Source: Mycosarcoma maydis
Taxonomy: Eukaryota > Basidiomycota > Ustilaginomycetes > Ustilaginales
Direction of reading: 5' to 3'
DNA length: 64,000 nt
NCBI RefSeq assembly: GCF_000328475.2
Contig: NC_026497.1
Location: forward strand, 372,001 to 436,000
Shown here one piece after another: positions 8,690 through 19,734 of this stretch; position 1 is the first letter of the stretch, and every line of letters starts with the position of its first letter. The translations under genes and the position numbers were made by a program. The notes beneath the pieces were generated by a model. That model worked only from the letters and a program-made list of their open reading frames with translations, did no database searches and was not told the origin of the DNA.

Positions 8690-11476
8690 TCACGATTGTG
8701 ACGCGCGGCTCTGCTGCGGCACCACTTTGTGTCTCTCGGACGCCGACGTCGACATGGTCCTACTTCGCTGCAGCTGAACTTGCTTGAAACCCTCGACGCG
8801 ATCCTTGAGCCCTTGAAATCCATCCAATAGTACCCTCAGATGATGCTCAAATTCCACGTTGGCAACCACGAGTTTAGCCACTTTCTCGTACTCGGGATTG
8901 GCTGTCTGTCGGATCGATGCGTGCAGATTCTGCAGCGCGATTTCTGGATCGAGGCTCGCTCCTGCGCGTAGATCGGTATCCTTGCCATCGCTCTTGGTGC
9001 AAGACGCGCAAAGCTTGGTCGATTGCTGTCGAGAGTTGTAGTAGTGCCGAAGTGCAGGGATGTCGGTCATGGCTTGCGAGATGAGCGTGTCGTGCAGCTC
9101 GAGCACGCGCACAGAGTGTTGGAAGGTCTGCAGGGCGGCGAGCGCGAGCTTTTGGGGTGTGCCCACCAGCGCATCTTCCATTCGCGCTGCGGCATGCGCT
9201 GGCAGAGAAAAGTGATGCTCGCCCATGTTCTTGCCAGCGTGGTCTGCGGTGCTGTCGAGGTGAAAAGAGGGAAGAGCCAATCTTTGCGTAGTGTCCAGTG
9301 CTTCATTCAGCGCCTCGGATGATCTGCTTTGATGCCCACGTTCGATACATGCATCCATGCTCTTTCTCTCCATTGCTGCCACAGCTTTGATCTGCGAACG
9401 GTTGTGCTGCGCCGCGTCGCCTTCGCTCTTTCTCTGCGGATGGCCAGGACGACCCCTTCTTCGACGTCGTGCTTGACTTGAACTGTGGCGGTTGTCGGCT
9501 ATTTCCGTCGTCATCCCTTCAATGTCATTCCTGCCCACGTTCTCTTCTTTTTTCTTCCTCAACCGCCTCTTCCTCGCCCTGGTCTCCGCCCGATCAAACA
9601 GTCTCGATGTCGACTTGGTTAGCAGCCGATGGAAGATGCTACCAAACGCATCCTGTACCACGGCCAACAAGATTGTCAACACAGCTACACCCATCAGTCC
9701 CCAAATCACAAAGATGGCTCTTCCGAGCTGCGTTGCAGGATGGTAGTCTCCGTATCCGATCGTGATCATCGCAATAAAACAGAACCACATGGCACCTCCG
9801 TAGCTCCAACTCTCGGCATACGTAAACGCCAAGGCGCCCAGAAGCCAGAAGCCAGCTGTCACCGATGCGGCTAGAGCGAGCTTCATGCGCGCAGCGACGA
9901 TGGATTCGCGACGTGCGTGCTCTTCGAATTGCCGGAAATCCTCTTCGGTTCGCTGTTTGGCCATGAGAAGATGTTGCTGAAGCGCGCTGATCTCGCGCTG
10001 TAAGGCAGGGTCGCCGGCTGTAGCCAGACTTGACGTTTCGACAACCGCATCGATTTCGGCGCCGATCTTTGCGTTGTCGTCAGAAGTTGCTGCAGTAGTG
10101 TTGACGGATGGCGGAGCTGTGGCGTCAGCATTGGCTTGGGCATCAATGGGTAGATCGCGACTAGCGGCGGCTTGCTGCTCCATCTTGGCGAGCGCTTCTG
10201 CAAAGTCGTTGGCCTGGTCATCGCCATTGTGACTGATGAGCGCTGTGCCAGGACCAAAGGTGAAGGTGCGCGGCATGATCTTGCGTAACGCACGATCCTG
10301 TCGCTTGTGCTCCTTTTGTGCTGCTCTGCGTTCTGCGATGCGTCGACGCCGTTCCTTGGACTTGGCCAGTAATGCCGCTTGAAAAGTCTCGAGGATCGCA
10401 TTTCTAGCAGCCGATACTACGATCGCTACAAGTACGATACCGGTCGGTGCATACAGAATCACAAGCACCTTGGCTCCAGGACTGGCCGGCACCACATCGC
10501 CAAATCCCACCGTTAAAACCGTCGCGCAAGAAAAGTAGAGTGCCGTGATAAAGTCAATCTTGATGACGAAAACGAAGATAAGCGATCCGAGTGAGAGGTA
10601 GAGCAGTAGACCCATACCTGCCAATACGAGTCCCTTTTGCAGCTGCGTCAAGCCGGAGCCTGCATGTCGGAAGTCGTTTGTTCGAACGTAGTCGGCGACC
10701 AAGCTGATGGTCACAAGCGTCGAAGTTATGGTCGAAGCACAGACCATCCAATAGGAGGCACTCAGGCTAAGACCATCGTGTTTGGGTCCATAAATACCAC
10801 CAAACGTAGCAAGCGCCACAACGTTGATCAAGTCATGCAGCATGAAACCTGCAAAAGCCAGGATGATGCTCTGGCGCGGTCGCAGGATTTCGAGGAATCG
10901 AAAGATGATTGCAACGTTGCCTACGACGGCAGCGCTGAGAGAGATGGCTAGGCCAACGGTAAGAATGGTTGGGTTGTCGATGAAGCGTTCTACGATGCCG
11001 TTTTGGTCGATCTTGGCGTACCATTTCGAAGTCAACCCTGGTACTTCCAGGACGATGGAGAGAGGTGCAACGAGGCCAGAGAATATCGGTGTCTTGCGCA
11101 CGCTCCAGGCATGTCCAAGACCAAATGAGTGGCCATGAGTATCATACGACGCGACAGCGACAGCGTCAGCGTGGCCTCTTTGGCTGGGATGACCTGAGTA
11201 AGGAACATCGGTGACACTGAGGAACGTCTGTAGTGTATTGGAGCTGGGCAGACCTTGGCTTGTATAGGCAGGAGGACGGTGCGGCTCTGTAGTCGGCTTG
11301 CTTCTCTTTCGATGCCCAAATGGCGAATGACGGCGATGCTTGCTGTCATGGCTGGCCTGCAACGACTTGATTGGTGGCAGATGCGACGTAATTACGGTGG
11401 GTGAAGCGGCACTCGGCAGCAGCGTTGGTCTCTCCAGTGGTACGGTCTGGCGACCATCCGATCCGGAGTCGTCCAT
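8690..11476 (-). CDS. TOK1: TOK1-type outward-rectifier potassium channel
   Basis: A plasma-membrane potassium channel of 928 residues. Two pore loops carry selectivity filters, TVGFGD near residue 320 and TIGYGD near 572. Several hydrophobic segments precede the first pore and pairs flank each pore, matching the eight-span, two-pore layout unique to fungal TOK channels. The N-terminal 110 residues are basic and Ser/Pro-rich. A charged linker of roughly 150 residues after the first pore (RRRRIAERRAAQKEHKRQDR) separates the two pore units, longer than in the yeast channel. The C-terminal tail is long, with a basic cluster (ETRARKRRLRKKKEE). TOK channels pass K+ outward on depolarisation and set membrane potential. 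Single exon; identification is secure. Confidence 0.94.
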   Translation of the reverse strand: MDDSGSDGRQTVPLERPTLLPSAASPTVITSHLPPIKSLQASHDSKHRRHSPFGHRKRSKPTTEPHRPPAYTSQGLPSSNTLQTFLSVTDVPYSGHPSQRGHADAVAVASYDTHGHSFGLGHAWSVRKTPIFSGLVAPLSIVLEVPGLTSKWYAKIDQNGIVERFIDNPTILTVGLAISLSAAVVGNVAIIFRFLEILRPRQSIILAFAGFMLHDLINVVALATFGGIYGPKHDGLSLSASYWMVCASTITSTLVTISLVADYVRTNDFRHAGSGLTQLQKGLVLAGMGLLLYLSLGSLIFVFVIKIDFITALYFSCATVLTVGFGDVVPASPGAKVLVILYAPTGIVLVAIVVSAARNAILETFQAALLAKSKERRRRIAERRAAQKEHKRQDRALRKIMPRTFTFGPGTALISHNGDDQANDFAEALAKMEQQAAASRDLPIDAQANADATAPPSVNTTAATSDDNAKIGAEIDAVVETSSLATAGDPALQREISALQQHLLMAKQRTEEDFRQFEEHARRESIVAARMKLALAASVTAGFWLLGALAFTYAESWSYGGAMWFCFIAMITIGYGDYHPATQLGRAIFVIWGLMGVAVLTILLAVVQDAFGSIFHRLLTKSTSRLFDRAETRARKRRLRKKKEENVGRNDIEGMTTEIADNRHSSSQARRRRRGRPGHPQRKSEGDAAQHNRSQIKAVAAMERKSMDACIERGHQSRSSEALNEALDTTQRLALPSFHLDSTADHAGKNMGEHHFSLPAHAAARMEDALVGTPQKLALAALQTFQHSVRVLELHDTLISQAMTDIPALRHYYNSRQQSTKLCASCTKSDGKDTDLRAGASLDPEIALQNLHASIRQTANPEYEKVAKLVVANVEFEHHLRVLLDGFQGLKDRVEGFKQVQLQRSRTMSTSASERHKVVPQQSRASQS

Positions 11477-12087
11477 GCTGGTGATGCCAATTTAAACTAC
11501 CGCTGCATTCAATCTGTGAATGTCGTCGCAGTTTCTTCCTGTATGGTAGAAGTGGGTGTGCTGAATGATCTCCTGCGTTTGCTATAAGCGCGCCAGCGAT
11601 AACGAACTACCCATGGCAGCCACATGTGCTCCTAGACAGATGGAGCTAGCAGGGAAAGTTTGACCTGTTGGTGAGGTCTGCTCGCGATCGGAGCAGAGGC
11701 CGTCACACAAGATAAGCTGAGATGAGCAGGTCGCCGTAAATCGTGAATAGGCTCAGGCGAGTTTAGACTCTCAGACTCGTACCAAAAAGACGCGTATCCG
11801 CCGCCGGCGGAAGGCACACGCCGGTTGTCCAAATCACGAATATGTGTCAAGTGACGCAGGGTTCAATCGTGAATCGTGAATCGCGAATCGTGAATCGTGA
11901 ATCGTGAATCGTGAACAACTCGCCCACAACCACGAAAAATCACGAATCAGCCATTCAGTCGTGAGTGATTTTCGGTGAGATACTTGACACGGCGCCTTGT
12001 CTCTCTTTCTCGCACACTCTCTCGCCTCTCAGTATGCAGCGAAAGCAGAAGCTGACAGACTGAACACGATCCACTCACGACTGTCAG
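11477..12087. other. Intergenic, repeat-rich border of the secreted-protein cluster
   Basis: A 611-bp spacer carries the dense TCGTGAA tandem array at 11867-11914 and scattered copies up to about 11965. After this block the repeat becomes very scarce until about 25 kb. No gene is seen. Confidence 0.7.
11867..11914. repeat. (TCGTGAA)n tandem array
   Basis: Seven near-identical copies of the 7-mer TCGTGAA, one with a G-for-T change, form the densest local array of the dispersed repeat that fills most intergenic DNA here. Confidence 0.92.
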
Positions 12088-13086
12088 TTAGTGAGTATTG
12101 ACGCGAACAGGATACATGTGCTCCTTGAATAGCTCAGGAGCGTCTTTCGGTAAGAACATGCCACCCAATATAGCATAGATGTTCCTGTTGGTTTCGAGAC
12201 GGTACCAGCTTGCTGGCGTCGTTAGCGTCTCCAGTAGCAGCCAGAAATCCGAGTTTTTGCTTCGCCTACGCAGATTTGTGTTCATGACAGTGTCGAGACG
12301 CGTCATCATTATGTGTCGTGTGCCATGAGCCGTTGGTAGCGAAAGATGGTAGACATGGGCAACGTCAGCGCCATGGGATTCCAGTCCACCAATTACTTCC
12401 GATCGAAGATGCGTTATGGCGGATTCGGGCATAACCAGGCGTCGAGAATGCACATCAGTTAGGAACTCGACCGGTGGCCAAGTGAACTGGCCGTGCCGAA
12501 GCCCATAGGAACCTACGACTCGCTCGGGTTTGCGACTTTGGAATCGGTGCCATCGCTCAAAGGCAATCGCTATATCGTCAAGCAAGTGAGGCTCAGGTCT
12601 GTATGTCCAGACGCCCGTATGCAAGAGTTCGGCTTGTCTCAGAAGCTCAAAGTTGATGGGCGTCCAGTCGTTTCCGTACGAGTATGTGGCCTGAAGATGT
12701 GGCAAACTATGTGGATAATTGAATACTTGGAACCGGTCAAGACCAATGCTTAGCGGACCGAACATCAATCCATCGACGTTCCGTTTAAATCGCGGAATAT
12801 AGTGGTGCGACCTGCCGTGCCTACGTTGTCCTCCCGAAGGCAGCCAAGCCGGCTGGTCTCTGCGAAAGCTGTACAAGGGGAATCCTGCACGAGACGGATG
12901 CTTTGTCATGGCATCGTGCAAGTCTTGATCTGAAGGTAAGTCATCCAGCCATCCAGAGTCAGAAGTCCCCGAGTCGGATCCGAATGGTGAGTCGGCCATT
13001 GCTCCTTCATCCCAGCCATCCATTGCTGCAGCCAAGCAGGCCAGCAGGATAATGTCTAGCGAAAGAAAGAAGATATTTGTCCGCAT
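12088..13086 (-). CDS. Secreted protein family A, member 1 (candidate effector)
   Basis: I do not recognise a characterised protein. The 332-residue product starts with a clear signal peptide (MRTNIFFLSLDIILLACLAAA), then an acidic, Gly/Ser-rich spacer and a basic stretch (RRHGRSHHYIPRFKR) that could be a processing site. The folded part begins at GPLSIGLDRFQVFNYP and shares with the next two minus-strand genes the blocks DRF-x3-x-YP, a Trp-containing P-x-x-FE, WPPV, RHIMM, FWLLLE and the C-terminal LGGMFLPKD. After signal cleavage it has no cysteine. It is shorter than its paralogues mainly in the spacer. The neighbours are two paralogues on the same strand, and the cluster and family pattern suggests a host-interaction role, which is inference. 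A TATA-like ACATAAATAG (13201-13210) lies about 115 bp upstream. Confidence 0.85.
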   Translation of the reverse strand: MRTNIFFLSLDIILLACLAAAMDGWDEGAMADSPFGSDSGTSDSGWLDDLPSDQDLHDAMTKHPSRAGFPLYSFRRDQPAWLPSGGQRRHGRSHHYIPRFKRNVDGLMFGPLSIGLDRFQVFNYPHSLPHLQATYSYGNDWTPINFELLRQAELLHTGVWTYRPEPHLLDDIAIAFERWHRFQSRKPERVVGSYGLRHGQFTWPPVEFLTDVHSRRLVMPESAITHLRSEVIGGLESHGADVAHVYHLSLPTAHGTRHIMMTRLDTVMNTNLRRRSKNSDFWLLLETLTTPASWYRLETNRNIYAILGGMFLPKDAPELFKEHMYPVRVNTH

Positions 13087-13800
13087 GTTGTCCCTATCAC
13101 TGGAGTAGCACTCAACAGCACTCTAGTGGCTACTGTAGGATGTGAAGATGAGGCACCCCAGACCACTAGAACGCCAAACACAGTTCCGGGCCCCTCGTGA
13201 CTATTTATGTCTCTGATTTCCATTGTGAAAGCCTAAGAGCATGGTGACTCGTTAACAGACCCGCAACTCGAAGAAACAGCAAGAGGGTTTAGGAAGGCGG
13301 TGTTCGACTTGCACACTTTATGGTTAGTCCTTTTCATTCACTCTCCTCTCCTGTAATTTTTCTCTTGTCTTCTGATCCTTAACATAAACTGGTCTGGGAA
13401 ACCACCACCTGGAGGTGAAAACAACTCCTCACGCCGGATGGTTATTCCGTTTGTTGCTCTCCTTTGTCATTTGCCCTCCTCCCGGCACACTATTCGCACG
13501 ACTCCCAGCTTCAGAAGCCCAACTCCGACCTCTTCCTCTTATTATTTCCGCAGCTTGCGCAAGATCCGCTCGGAATGCTTGGAATCCCAACTTCAGCGGT
13601 TGCTGCGGTTTCTGAAGATGAATTCAGAGACTTGAATCACATGCTCACACTCCCAAGCGTCACCAGTTCAGCGTCACCCTCGATGATTTACCCAAATTAA
13701 CGCTTCAGCACGTTAATGTCGATGTTATGGAATGAGACAGTGATCACAAGCGAGCGGTAAAGCCCATTTGCTCTGCCAACGCATGCGTCGACATCCCTGA
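13087..13800. other. Intergenic spacer between family A members 1 and 2
   Basis: A 714-bp spacer with the promoter of member 1 (TATA-like element at 13201-13210). No gene is seen, and no copies of the AATCGTGA repeat are evident. Confidence 0.5.
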
Positions 13801-14913
13801 TTATAGAGGACGGCCAAAAGTGCGTGAAAAAGCAGGCCGGATGTATCCATGCTGCTGCAGGAACCCAACAGCGCCCTTGGGTAGGAACATGCCGCCGAGA
13901 AGAATCATTCGGGGTCTGTTTCTGGCATCAAGGACGTCAGTCATGGCTTCATGGAAGAGCCAGAAGTCCGACTTGCCATTAAACTTGTCCAGATCCGTGA
14001 ATCTCGCTGGATCTACAGAGCTCATCATGATATGCCTCTCAGACTGTCTGCCGCCAGCAGGCAAAGTAATCGTCCATACTCTGGGCACGCCTAGCTTGTG
14101 CTGGCTCGATTCCCATACAGCTGCGCCTGCCATCTGCTCCTTAGCCCTAAGAGAGATCTGCACTCCCGTCTTGAAAGTACGAGGTCGAACAGGTGGCCAC
14201 AGAAACTCTCCTTGCCATACTCCTCCCTCTTTCGTGTCAACAGGCTCGAGTCTCCATCCATGAGAAAAAAACTGCATCTCGATCCTCTCTTGTAGACGCT
14301 TCAAGAGCACAGGGTCTGGCCGATAATAAAGCGATTGAGGCAGAAACATCCCTTGCCAGTAATACCTTTCAAACATGATCGGTCGCCATCGGCCATGCTG
14401 ATACAAGGACGACAGCAAGGGAATGTCCAGAGGGTATGCTTTGGTTTGAAATCTATCGCCTCCCAAGGTATACGGTCCATAGACTCCGCCGTCACTCGCA
14501 ACGAATTGCGCTATCTCGTACCTTTGGGGTTGTGATTTTCGCTCGTAGAAAGAAGGCGAGTGACGTTGGTCTGGTTCCGAGGTCCCTTGTTGCTCAACAG
14601 TGTCGAAAAGTTCCTTGTCAGACGGTAACGCGTTTGACTGCTGCGGACGCGAAATTGGATGCAATCTTGCCGTTTGAACTTGCTGCGTACTTGGAATAGT
14701 TTCTGAACTGCCATACTGAGTGCTGCCTGCACTCGAATCCGATGTTGGGGAGTAGAACAAACTCGCGTATGTTCGAGACTGCTGTTGGTTCGAGGAAGGA
14801 AAGAGGCGATACTCTGGAGAATCGTTCTGACCGCTGTTTCCGGCGGTACGGACGCCGTCAAGAAGAATAGCTACCAACAGGAATAGCGAGCCTTCGAAAA
14901 TGTGCAGACGCAT
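13801..14913 (-). CDS. Secreted protein family A, member 2 (candidate effector)
   Basis: The 370-residue product is read from the ATG at 14913, chosen because it opens directly into a signal peptide (MRLHIFEGSLFLLVAILLDG). An in-frame ATG at 14994 would put 27 Cys/Trp-rich residues in front. A Gln/Ser-rich spacer (about residues 25-130) comes before the conserved part: GPYTLGGDRFQTKAYPLD, WRPIMFE, FLWPPV, RHIMM, SDFWLFHEAM and LGGMFLPKG. The mature protein has no cysteine. Member 2 is closest to member 1 in the C-terminal block and to member 3 in AYPLD-x-P. Function is unknown. The spacer suggests a flexible N-terminal region. A TATA-like TAGATAAAGA (15011-15020) lies about 100 bp before the chosen ATG and supports it. 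Confidence 0.85.
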   Translation of the reverse strand: MRLHIFEGSLFLLVAILLDGVRTAGNSGQNDSPEYRLFPSSNQQQSRTYASLFYSPTSDSSAGSTQYGSSETIPSTQQVQTARLHPISRPQQSNALPSDKELFDTVEQQGTSEPDQRHSPSFYERKSQPQRYEIAQFVASDGGVYGPYTLGGDRFQTKAYPLDIPLLSSLYQHGRWRPIMFERYYWQGMFLPQSLYYRPDPVLLKRLQERIEMQFFSHGWRLEPVDTKEGGVWQGEFLWPPVRPRTFKTGVQISLRAKEQMAGAAVWESSQHKLGVPRVWTITLPAGGRQSERHIMMSSVDPARFTDLDKFNGKSDFWLFHEAMTDVLDARNRPRMILLGGMFLPKGAVGFLQQHGYIRPAFSRTFGRPL

Positions 14914-15816
14914 CTTAAAGCGAATCGAATGGAATGCTCCCCAGCAGAGAGATCCAAAGAACGACCAACATGATCGAGGACACAGTGCTGGCAAGCCGGC
15001 TAGGATGCCCTCTTTATCTACATGGACATCCGTGAAGCACTAGTATGTTGCTAGGGGTATGACGTCGGTCTCAAAAGATCAGCTTCAAGCCAAGACAAGA
15101 AGCCCACGGCTCTCTGGGTGAAACAGGGGCATCTTCGCCATTCAGGCCGAAGCTTTGGCTTTGCAGATTGGATGTCATCGAACCCACTGCACTCTGAACA
15201 CTACTCGCATCTAGTTGCTGCGTCTGGGCCATACCAATGACCTCACGTGTCAAGCGCAAAAGGATAAAGAGCGCGGGACACGGCGGAACTCGATTCGCCT
15301 GCCCACTTTGCATTTGTAATTGCTCCTTCGCTTCATTGCTCGTCGCTACGCTTGTATGGCCGACGGTAAACCGAAAGCCTCCTCAAGCTCTTAAACGCAC
15401 ATTCCTAGCTTTAAACTCATCACCTCTTTCCATTAGTGGCGTGTGCCACGCTGACTCGGGGCCGGTTTGAGTCTCTCTAGAGAGTGGGTCAACGACTTCT
15501 TAATGAGGCCATTGCTTGCGAAGAGTCAAGATGATAACCATGAATACGCTTGATCCACCAAGCGTCACGATGCAATCGTGAACACAGGACGCTGGTTATT
15601 GTATCTACCCAATTCGAAATCACCAAAACAGACGTTGGTGTATGGGGCGTCGGTGGCGACACGTAATTGTTGGTCGCAACTTTCACCCCTGAGTCACGCC
15701 AGATTGTCCCTGAAGATAATCACAGACATGTCTTCTCGTATTTCTGTTCGGAAAGGAGCGCTGGCTCGGACGACTGAGCACTTAGAATCATGAGAACGCA
15801 AATGACATACCGAGTC
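14914..15816. other. Intergenic spacer between family A members 2 and 3
   Basis: A 0.9-kb spacer. Short open frames exist on both strands (for example minus 15313-15071), but none has a signal peptide or similarity to the family A motifs. It probably holds only promoter and 3' sequence. Confidence 0.5.
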
Positions 15817-16962
15817 TCAAACTGGTCGAAGCGAACGAGGTACCCGGGCAAGTGAAGGCAAGGCAACCTGGATAGTTTGAGACTTGAGTAGCACCCATTC
15901 TACGTCCTTTGGCAAGAATGTCGCGCCGAGAAAAGCCAATCTGTTTCCTGTTGCTCTCATACCTTCAAAGAAGAACCAAGGTTGCGAGTCTGCAAAAGAG
16001 CGCGAAGGATCGAAGAACCTAGGAACCCGGGCGGGTACCATGAGGATGTGTCGGACCTGATGCCCAATTATGACCTCGAGATGAAACAGTCTGGGACGTC
16101 CGATCGAGTGCACGCTGATCTGTTCCGCTATAGCTTGTCGGATGCGTTGGGTGAGTAAAGAGCGCACAATGTCGAGATCATCGCTGCCAAATCTTGTAAT
16201 TTCGACAGGCGGCCAGAGGTAATCGCCCTGAATCAAAGTTTCACCTTGACTCACGAGTCGAGGAGCAATGCCTTCTGTTTGCAACGAACGCCATATAAGG
16301 CCGCGAATAGCTAGCAGCACAGAAGGATCAGGCTGGAACCTAATACCTGCAGCCGAGAAAGCATCATTGGCTATGAAATGCTCAAAGTTCCATGGCTTCC
16401 ATGAGCGAAGAGCATAGCCTTGATAGAGATGTCGGAACGCCGGAAGGTCCAGAGGGTAGGCTTGTAGCGCGAACCTGTCAGTTCCAACTTGGTATGGCCC
16501 CCATCTCTGCCCTCTCAACTCAAAAGCAGGAAGATGATAGGGAAGCCGGAATTGTGATCGGCTTGCACTTGAGCCTGGCAGCGTCGAGATCGTCACCCCA
16601 GGATTTCCTTCGAGTACATGTATGGATGGAGGGCGAGTGCGGAGGCCGTTTCGCCTAGAAGAAGATGGCACTAAGGTCCCGGAAAGCGATGGATGTGCGG
16701 ATGGTTCTAGAGTAGCTACATGATCACTGCCCTCAGCTGTGTTGGTGTTTTTCCAGGTGGGAACCTCGATCAGTCTACCTGGAGCGAGGGGCGCTCTTGG
16801 GCCCAGGTTTCCGCCTGGAATATCATTGAAAGCTGGATCGAGTTCCATTACCGGAAACAATTGGCGTTCGGGGATCTGCACCTTTGCCGGAAGGGTGCCA
16901 TCTGTGCCCAATACACATGCCAGAAATGCAATGAGTATGAGTGAGATAGCGAGAGTCAACAT
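15817..16962 (-). CDS. Secreted protein family A, member 3 (candidate effector)
   Basis: The 381-residue product begins with a strong signal peptide (MLTLAISLILIAFLACVLG). A spacer rich in Pro and Ser follows, then the family A domain: WGPYQVGTDRFALQAYPLDLP, SWKPWNFEHF, YLWPPVEI, RHILMV, PWFFFEGM and FLGATFLPKD. It differs from its two paralogues at the C-terminal block, where the GGM of LGGMFLPK reads GAT, and it has a longer tail after that block. No cysteine is left after signal cleavage. It is the last minus-strand member; beyond it lie 2.8 kb without a clear gene and then family B on the other strand. Function unknown. Confidence 0.85.
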   Translation of the reverse strand: MLTLAISLILIAFLACVLGTDGTLPAKVQIPERQLFPVMELDPAFNDIPGGNLGPRAPLAPGRLIEVPTWKNTNTAEGSDHVATLEPSAHPSLSGTLVPSSSRRNGLRTRPPSIHVLEGNPGVTISTLPGSSASRSQFRLPYHLPAFELRGQRWGPYQVGTDRFALQAYPLDLPAFRHLYQGYALRSWKPWNFEHFIANDAFSAAGIRFQPDPSVLLAIRGLIWRSLQTEGIAPRLVSQGETLIQGDYLWPPVEITRFGSDDLDIVRSLLTQRIRQAIAEQISVHSIGRPRLFHLEVIIGHQVRHILMVPARVPRFFDPSRSFADSQPWFFFEGMRATGNRLAFLGATFLPKDVEWVLLKSQTIQVALPSLARVPRSLRPV

Positions 16963-19734
16963 CTTGGTGAAGCTTTTGCTCGTCTGGCCGGTGGAGAGCC
17001 CAGTGAACTGGTAGTTCGGTTGGAAATTGAGTCCATACCCCCTTCCTTAAGTAGATTCGCGCCTCTGATACAATAAGCTCACTTCCTTCGTCTTGTCAGC
17101 TCGTGAACCCATCTCACACATGTTCAGCTGCTCGGTTGCGTGCGCGGGGCACGATCCGCTCGAAACTTGGCTGCACTTTGCTAGCCGGACGTTCCGGATA
17201 CTCAAACTCAAGCAGCCGGTCCAACGGCCTTGAAACAGCCACCACACTTGCCGTTGCCGTCTTTGAGAACCAACAGCCACCACCTGCTTCCTCACCACAC
17301 CTTCCTCTTTGCGTGAGAACTACGTAAATTGCCAACTTTCCGACGTTTTCGTGGAAATTCTCCTGTCTGGATCACGAATGTCCATTAGAGCAAGCTGACC
17401 AAGATTATGCAAGCCTCAAAGCCGATCGGGTATCGAGTGAGCTCAAAACGTAACCACCCAATGAGACGTTAATGCTTCTTGGCATGTCGGAATGGATCAC
17501 GCCTCTTCTCACAGGTAGTATGGCACCCCGAACGATACGGTCGTCGCTTCTGCATTTGTTCACAACGAAAGCTCTATTCCCTCCGTACGGGGGCGTCACT
17601 AGTCAGAAGAAAGAGAGGAACTGGATGTCAAACAGGATTCGCAATACGGATCGCAAGTTGTGGCTATGCTGACATGATCAAGGACAGGATACCATGCACA
17701 AGCATCCCAAGTTTGTTGGTGAGGTCTAGATGATTCAAGATAGCAGACGCCAGTACCGCGGACCTATGCCTTCAAGGCGGACATACCCTTCCTAATTCGG
17801 CGGCCAGGCAAGCACAGTCCCTACCTGATTCTTTCTACATTACCATGCTTTACCACGCATGGCGGCTTGTTGATCAGTCACAATCCTGCGGTCTGCGTCG
17901 CTCCAGCCCACAAGCGTAAACTCGTGAAGCTTTGAAGCTGGTGTCCTCGAAGTGTTTAGCAAGTTCACCGAAAGTATGAACAGATACAATTGTGGAGTTG
18001 AAGTCGCACGAGGTGCTGATGAAGCAAGCATGAAATTGTGGCTAGCCTCGTGTGTTGGAGAACTCAAGTATGCGCCGACCCCACCGTCAATGCACCTAAT
18101 GAGCGCAAAAGACGAACAACATACGGACAGGGCATTAAGAGCTGGTAACAATTTGGTTACTAGTTACTAGGTACTGGATTACGCGGCGACCATGCCAGGA
18201 CGGTAAAATGAGGGAGAAGAACATTAACAAAGCAAACTGAAAGATGAGGTCAATGCTTGGAGTGGGCGGATCGAGCTTCGCCTTCTCCGGCGTATTCGCC
18301 CTTTCGCACGGGCTGCATGGATTTCGAGCCTCTAGTGGCCTCCTTCTAGCTCGAGTGAAAGGAAAGCGCCGAAGGCGACGTTCGAGTACCTTCTGCGGCA
18401 ATTGAATAAGGCTGGTCTGTCACAATTTTGTGTGTCTCAAGACCGTAGATGTGTGTGAAACGCACTGAGTTGATCGAGTGTGGTATGAATCGGCAACGGC
18501 TGGTTGCGATGAACGCTTTACTCAGCAGTGATGCGGCATAGATCGGTTCTGATTGGCGTGCAATTACTCCTCGTGAGTCCTTGTCGACGGTGTGTGGCTG
18601 TGGTGTCTCTGGCGATGGTTGAGGTTGGGCCTGCAGTGTAGGTGCTGCAGTATCAGTGAAGGTTCTGACGTTCAAGCTGTTCCACAGGCCACAGGCACAA
18701 GCATTTATGACAGTATGAAGTAGTTAAGGGCTGCACTAGTCGAACAGTTTGTAATGATAGTGGTAAATAGTCGTAATGACGAGTAGATATTAAGATGAAA
18801 GTATATTAGAGGAGGTCCAGCTCATCTACAGGAAGGCAAGTGCACACTGATGTATATACAAATGTGACAGTATCACTCACGACTACGCCGGTGACATGGT
18901 CGATATCTTTTCGAGAGTTAACTGAGGGACATTATGGTGTGAGTGCCTTCCTACGATTCGTTTCAGGGATCGTGTTATCTCTCTGCTTCGTCGGTCGGCG
19001 TGTATGTCCACTTGAGCAGGACTTCTCTGCTCCCAAGCTTCGTAATGCTACACGCTGATGAATTAAGATGTGAAGCTGGAGGCGAATCTGGGGGAACGTT
19101 GATCTGAATTTGTCGCAACGGAACTCGCAGAGGTTGTCATAGTCGGGCTTTCTGGCGTTATCATCCACCTCATAATTCTACATAACTCGCAACTATCCAA
19201 GGCACAGAACTATCACTAGCATGGCGGTCCGGAAGTGCCATCGTAAGCATCTCTCTGCAAGCGCCACGGATACATTTCGTTCGAGCTGGAACCAAATTCA
19301 AGGAGCAATTCTAGCGGTTAACAGGATTGGACCTGGAGGCCATCTGGACGAGGTCATAGAGAGAAAACGGGGCTTTGGCTTTTACGGACTCAGTCGTCGG
19401 ATGACTTCTCGACCGGCATCGAAGTGTTACTTTCCCCACACGCCATTCGACGCTCGGCTTTTTCGGGTAAATGCCGAGATGGAAATCAGTATGTACTGTA
19501 GTAGCTGAAACGCCTTCGCAGGCTTGCAAGATCCCACGCCTCGAAGACCGAATTGGGAAGTCACCATTGTGATTGATGTAGGAGTATGTAAGTGGGTTGC
19601 GAGGGCGAGTGCGAGTGCGACAGTACAAAAAGCTGAACAGTTCTTTTTGGGCCAGCTTCAGTGGTGACTAAGTGAATGCCTTCTTGCTTGCACGAGAAAG
19701 CCATCATCATCAGAAAGTCGTCATCTGTCGTACC
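16963..19734. other. Central region of the cluster without a clear gene
   Basis: 2.8 kb separates the minus-strand family A from the plus-strand family B. Several frames of 70-110 codons occur (for example minus 18151-17840, minus 18675-18346, plus 19221-19508), but none has a signal peptide with a coherent body or visible similarity to either family. One copy of the AATCACGAATG-type repeat is seen near 17371. The base composition looks more AT-rich than the gene blocks. Decayed gene remnants are possible but I cannot prove any. Confidence 0.5.

Noticed and set aside
11867..11914. Possible CRISPR-like array or telomere repeat
   Set aside because: The 7-bp units are adjacent without spacers, and the unit is not the TTAGGG-type fungal telomere repeat. 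It is a simple tandem array of a dispersed intergenic repeat.
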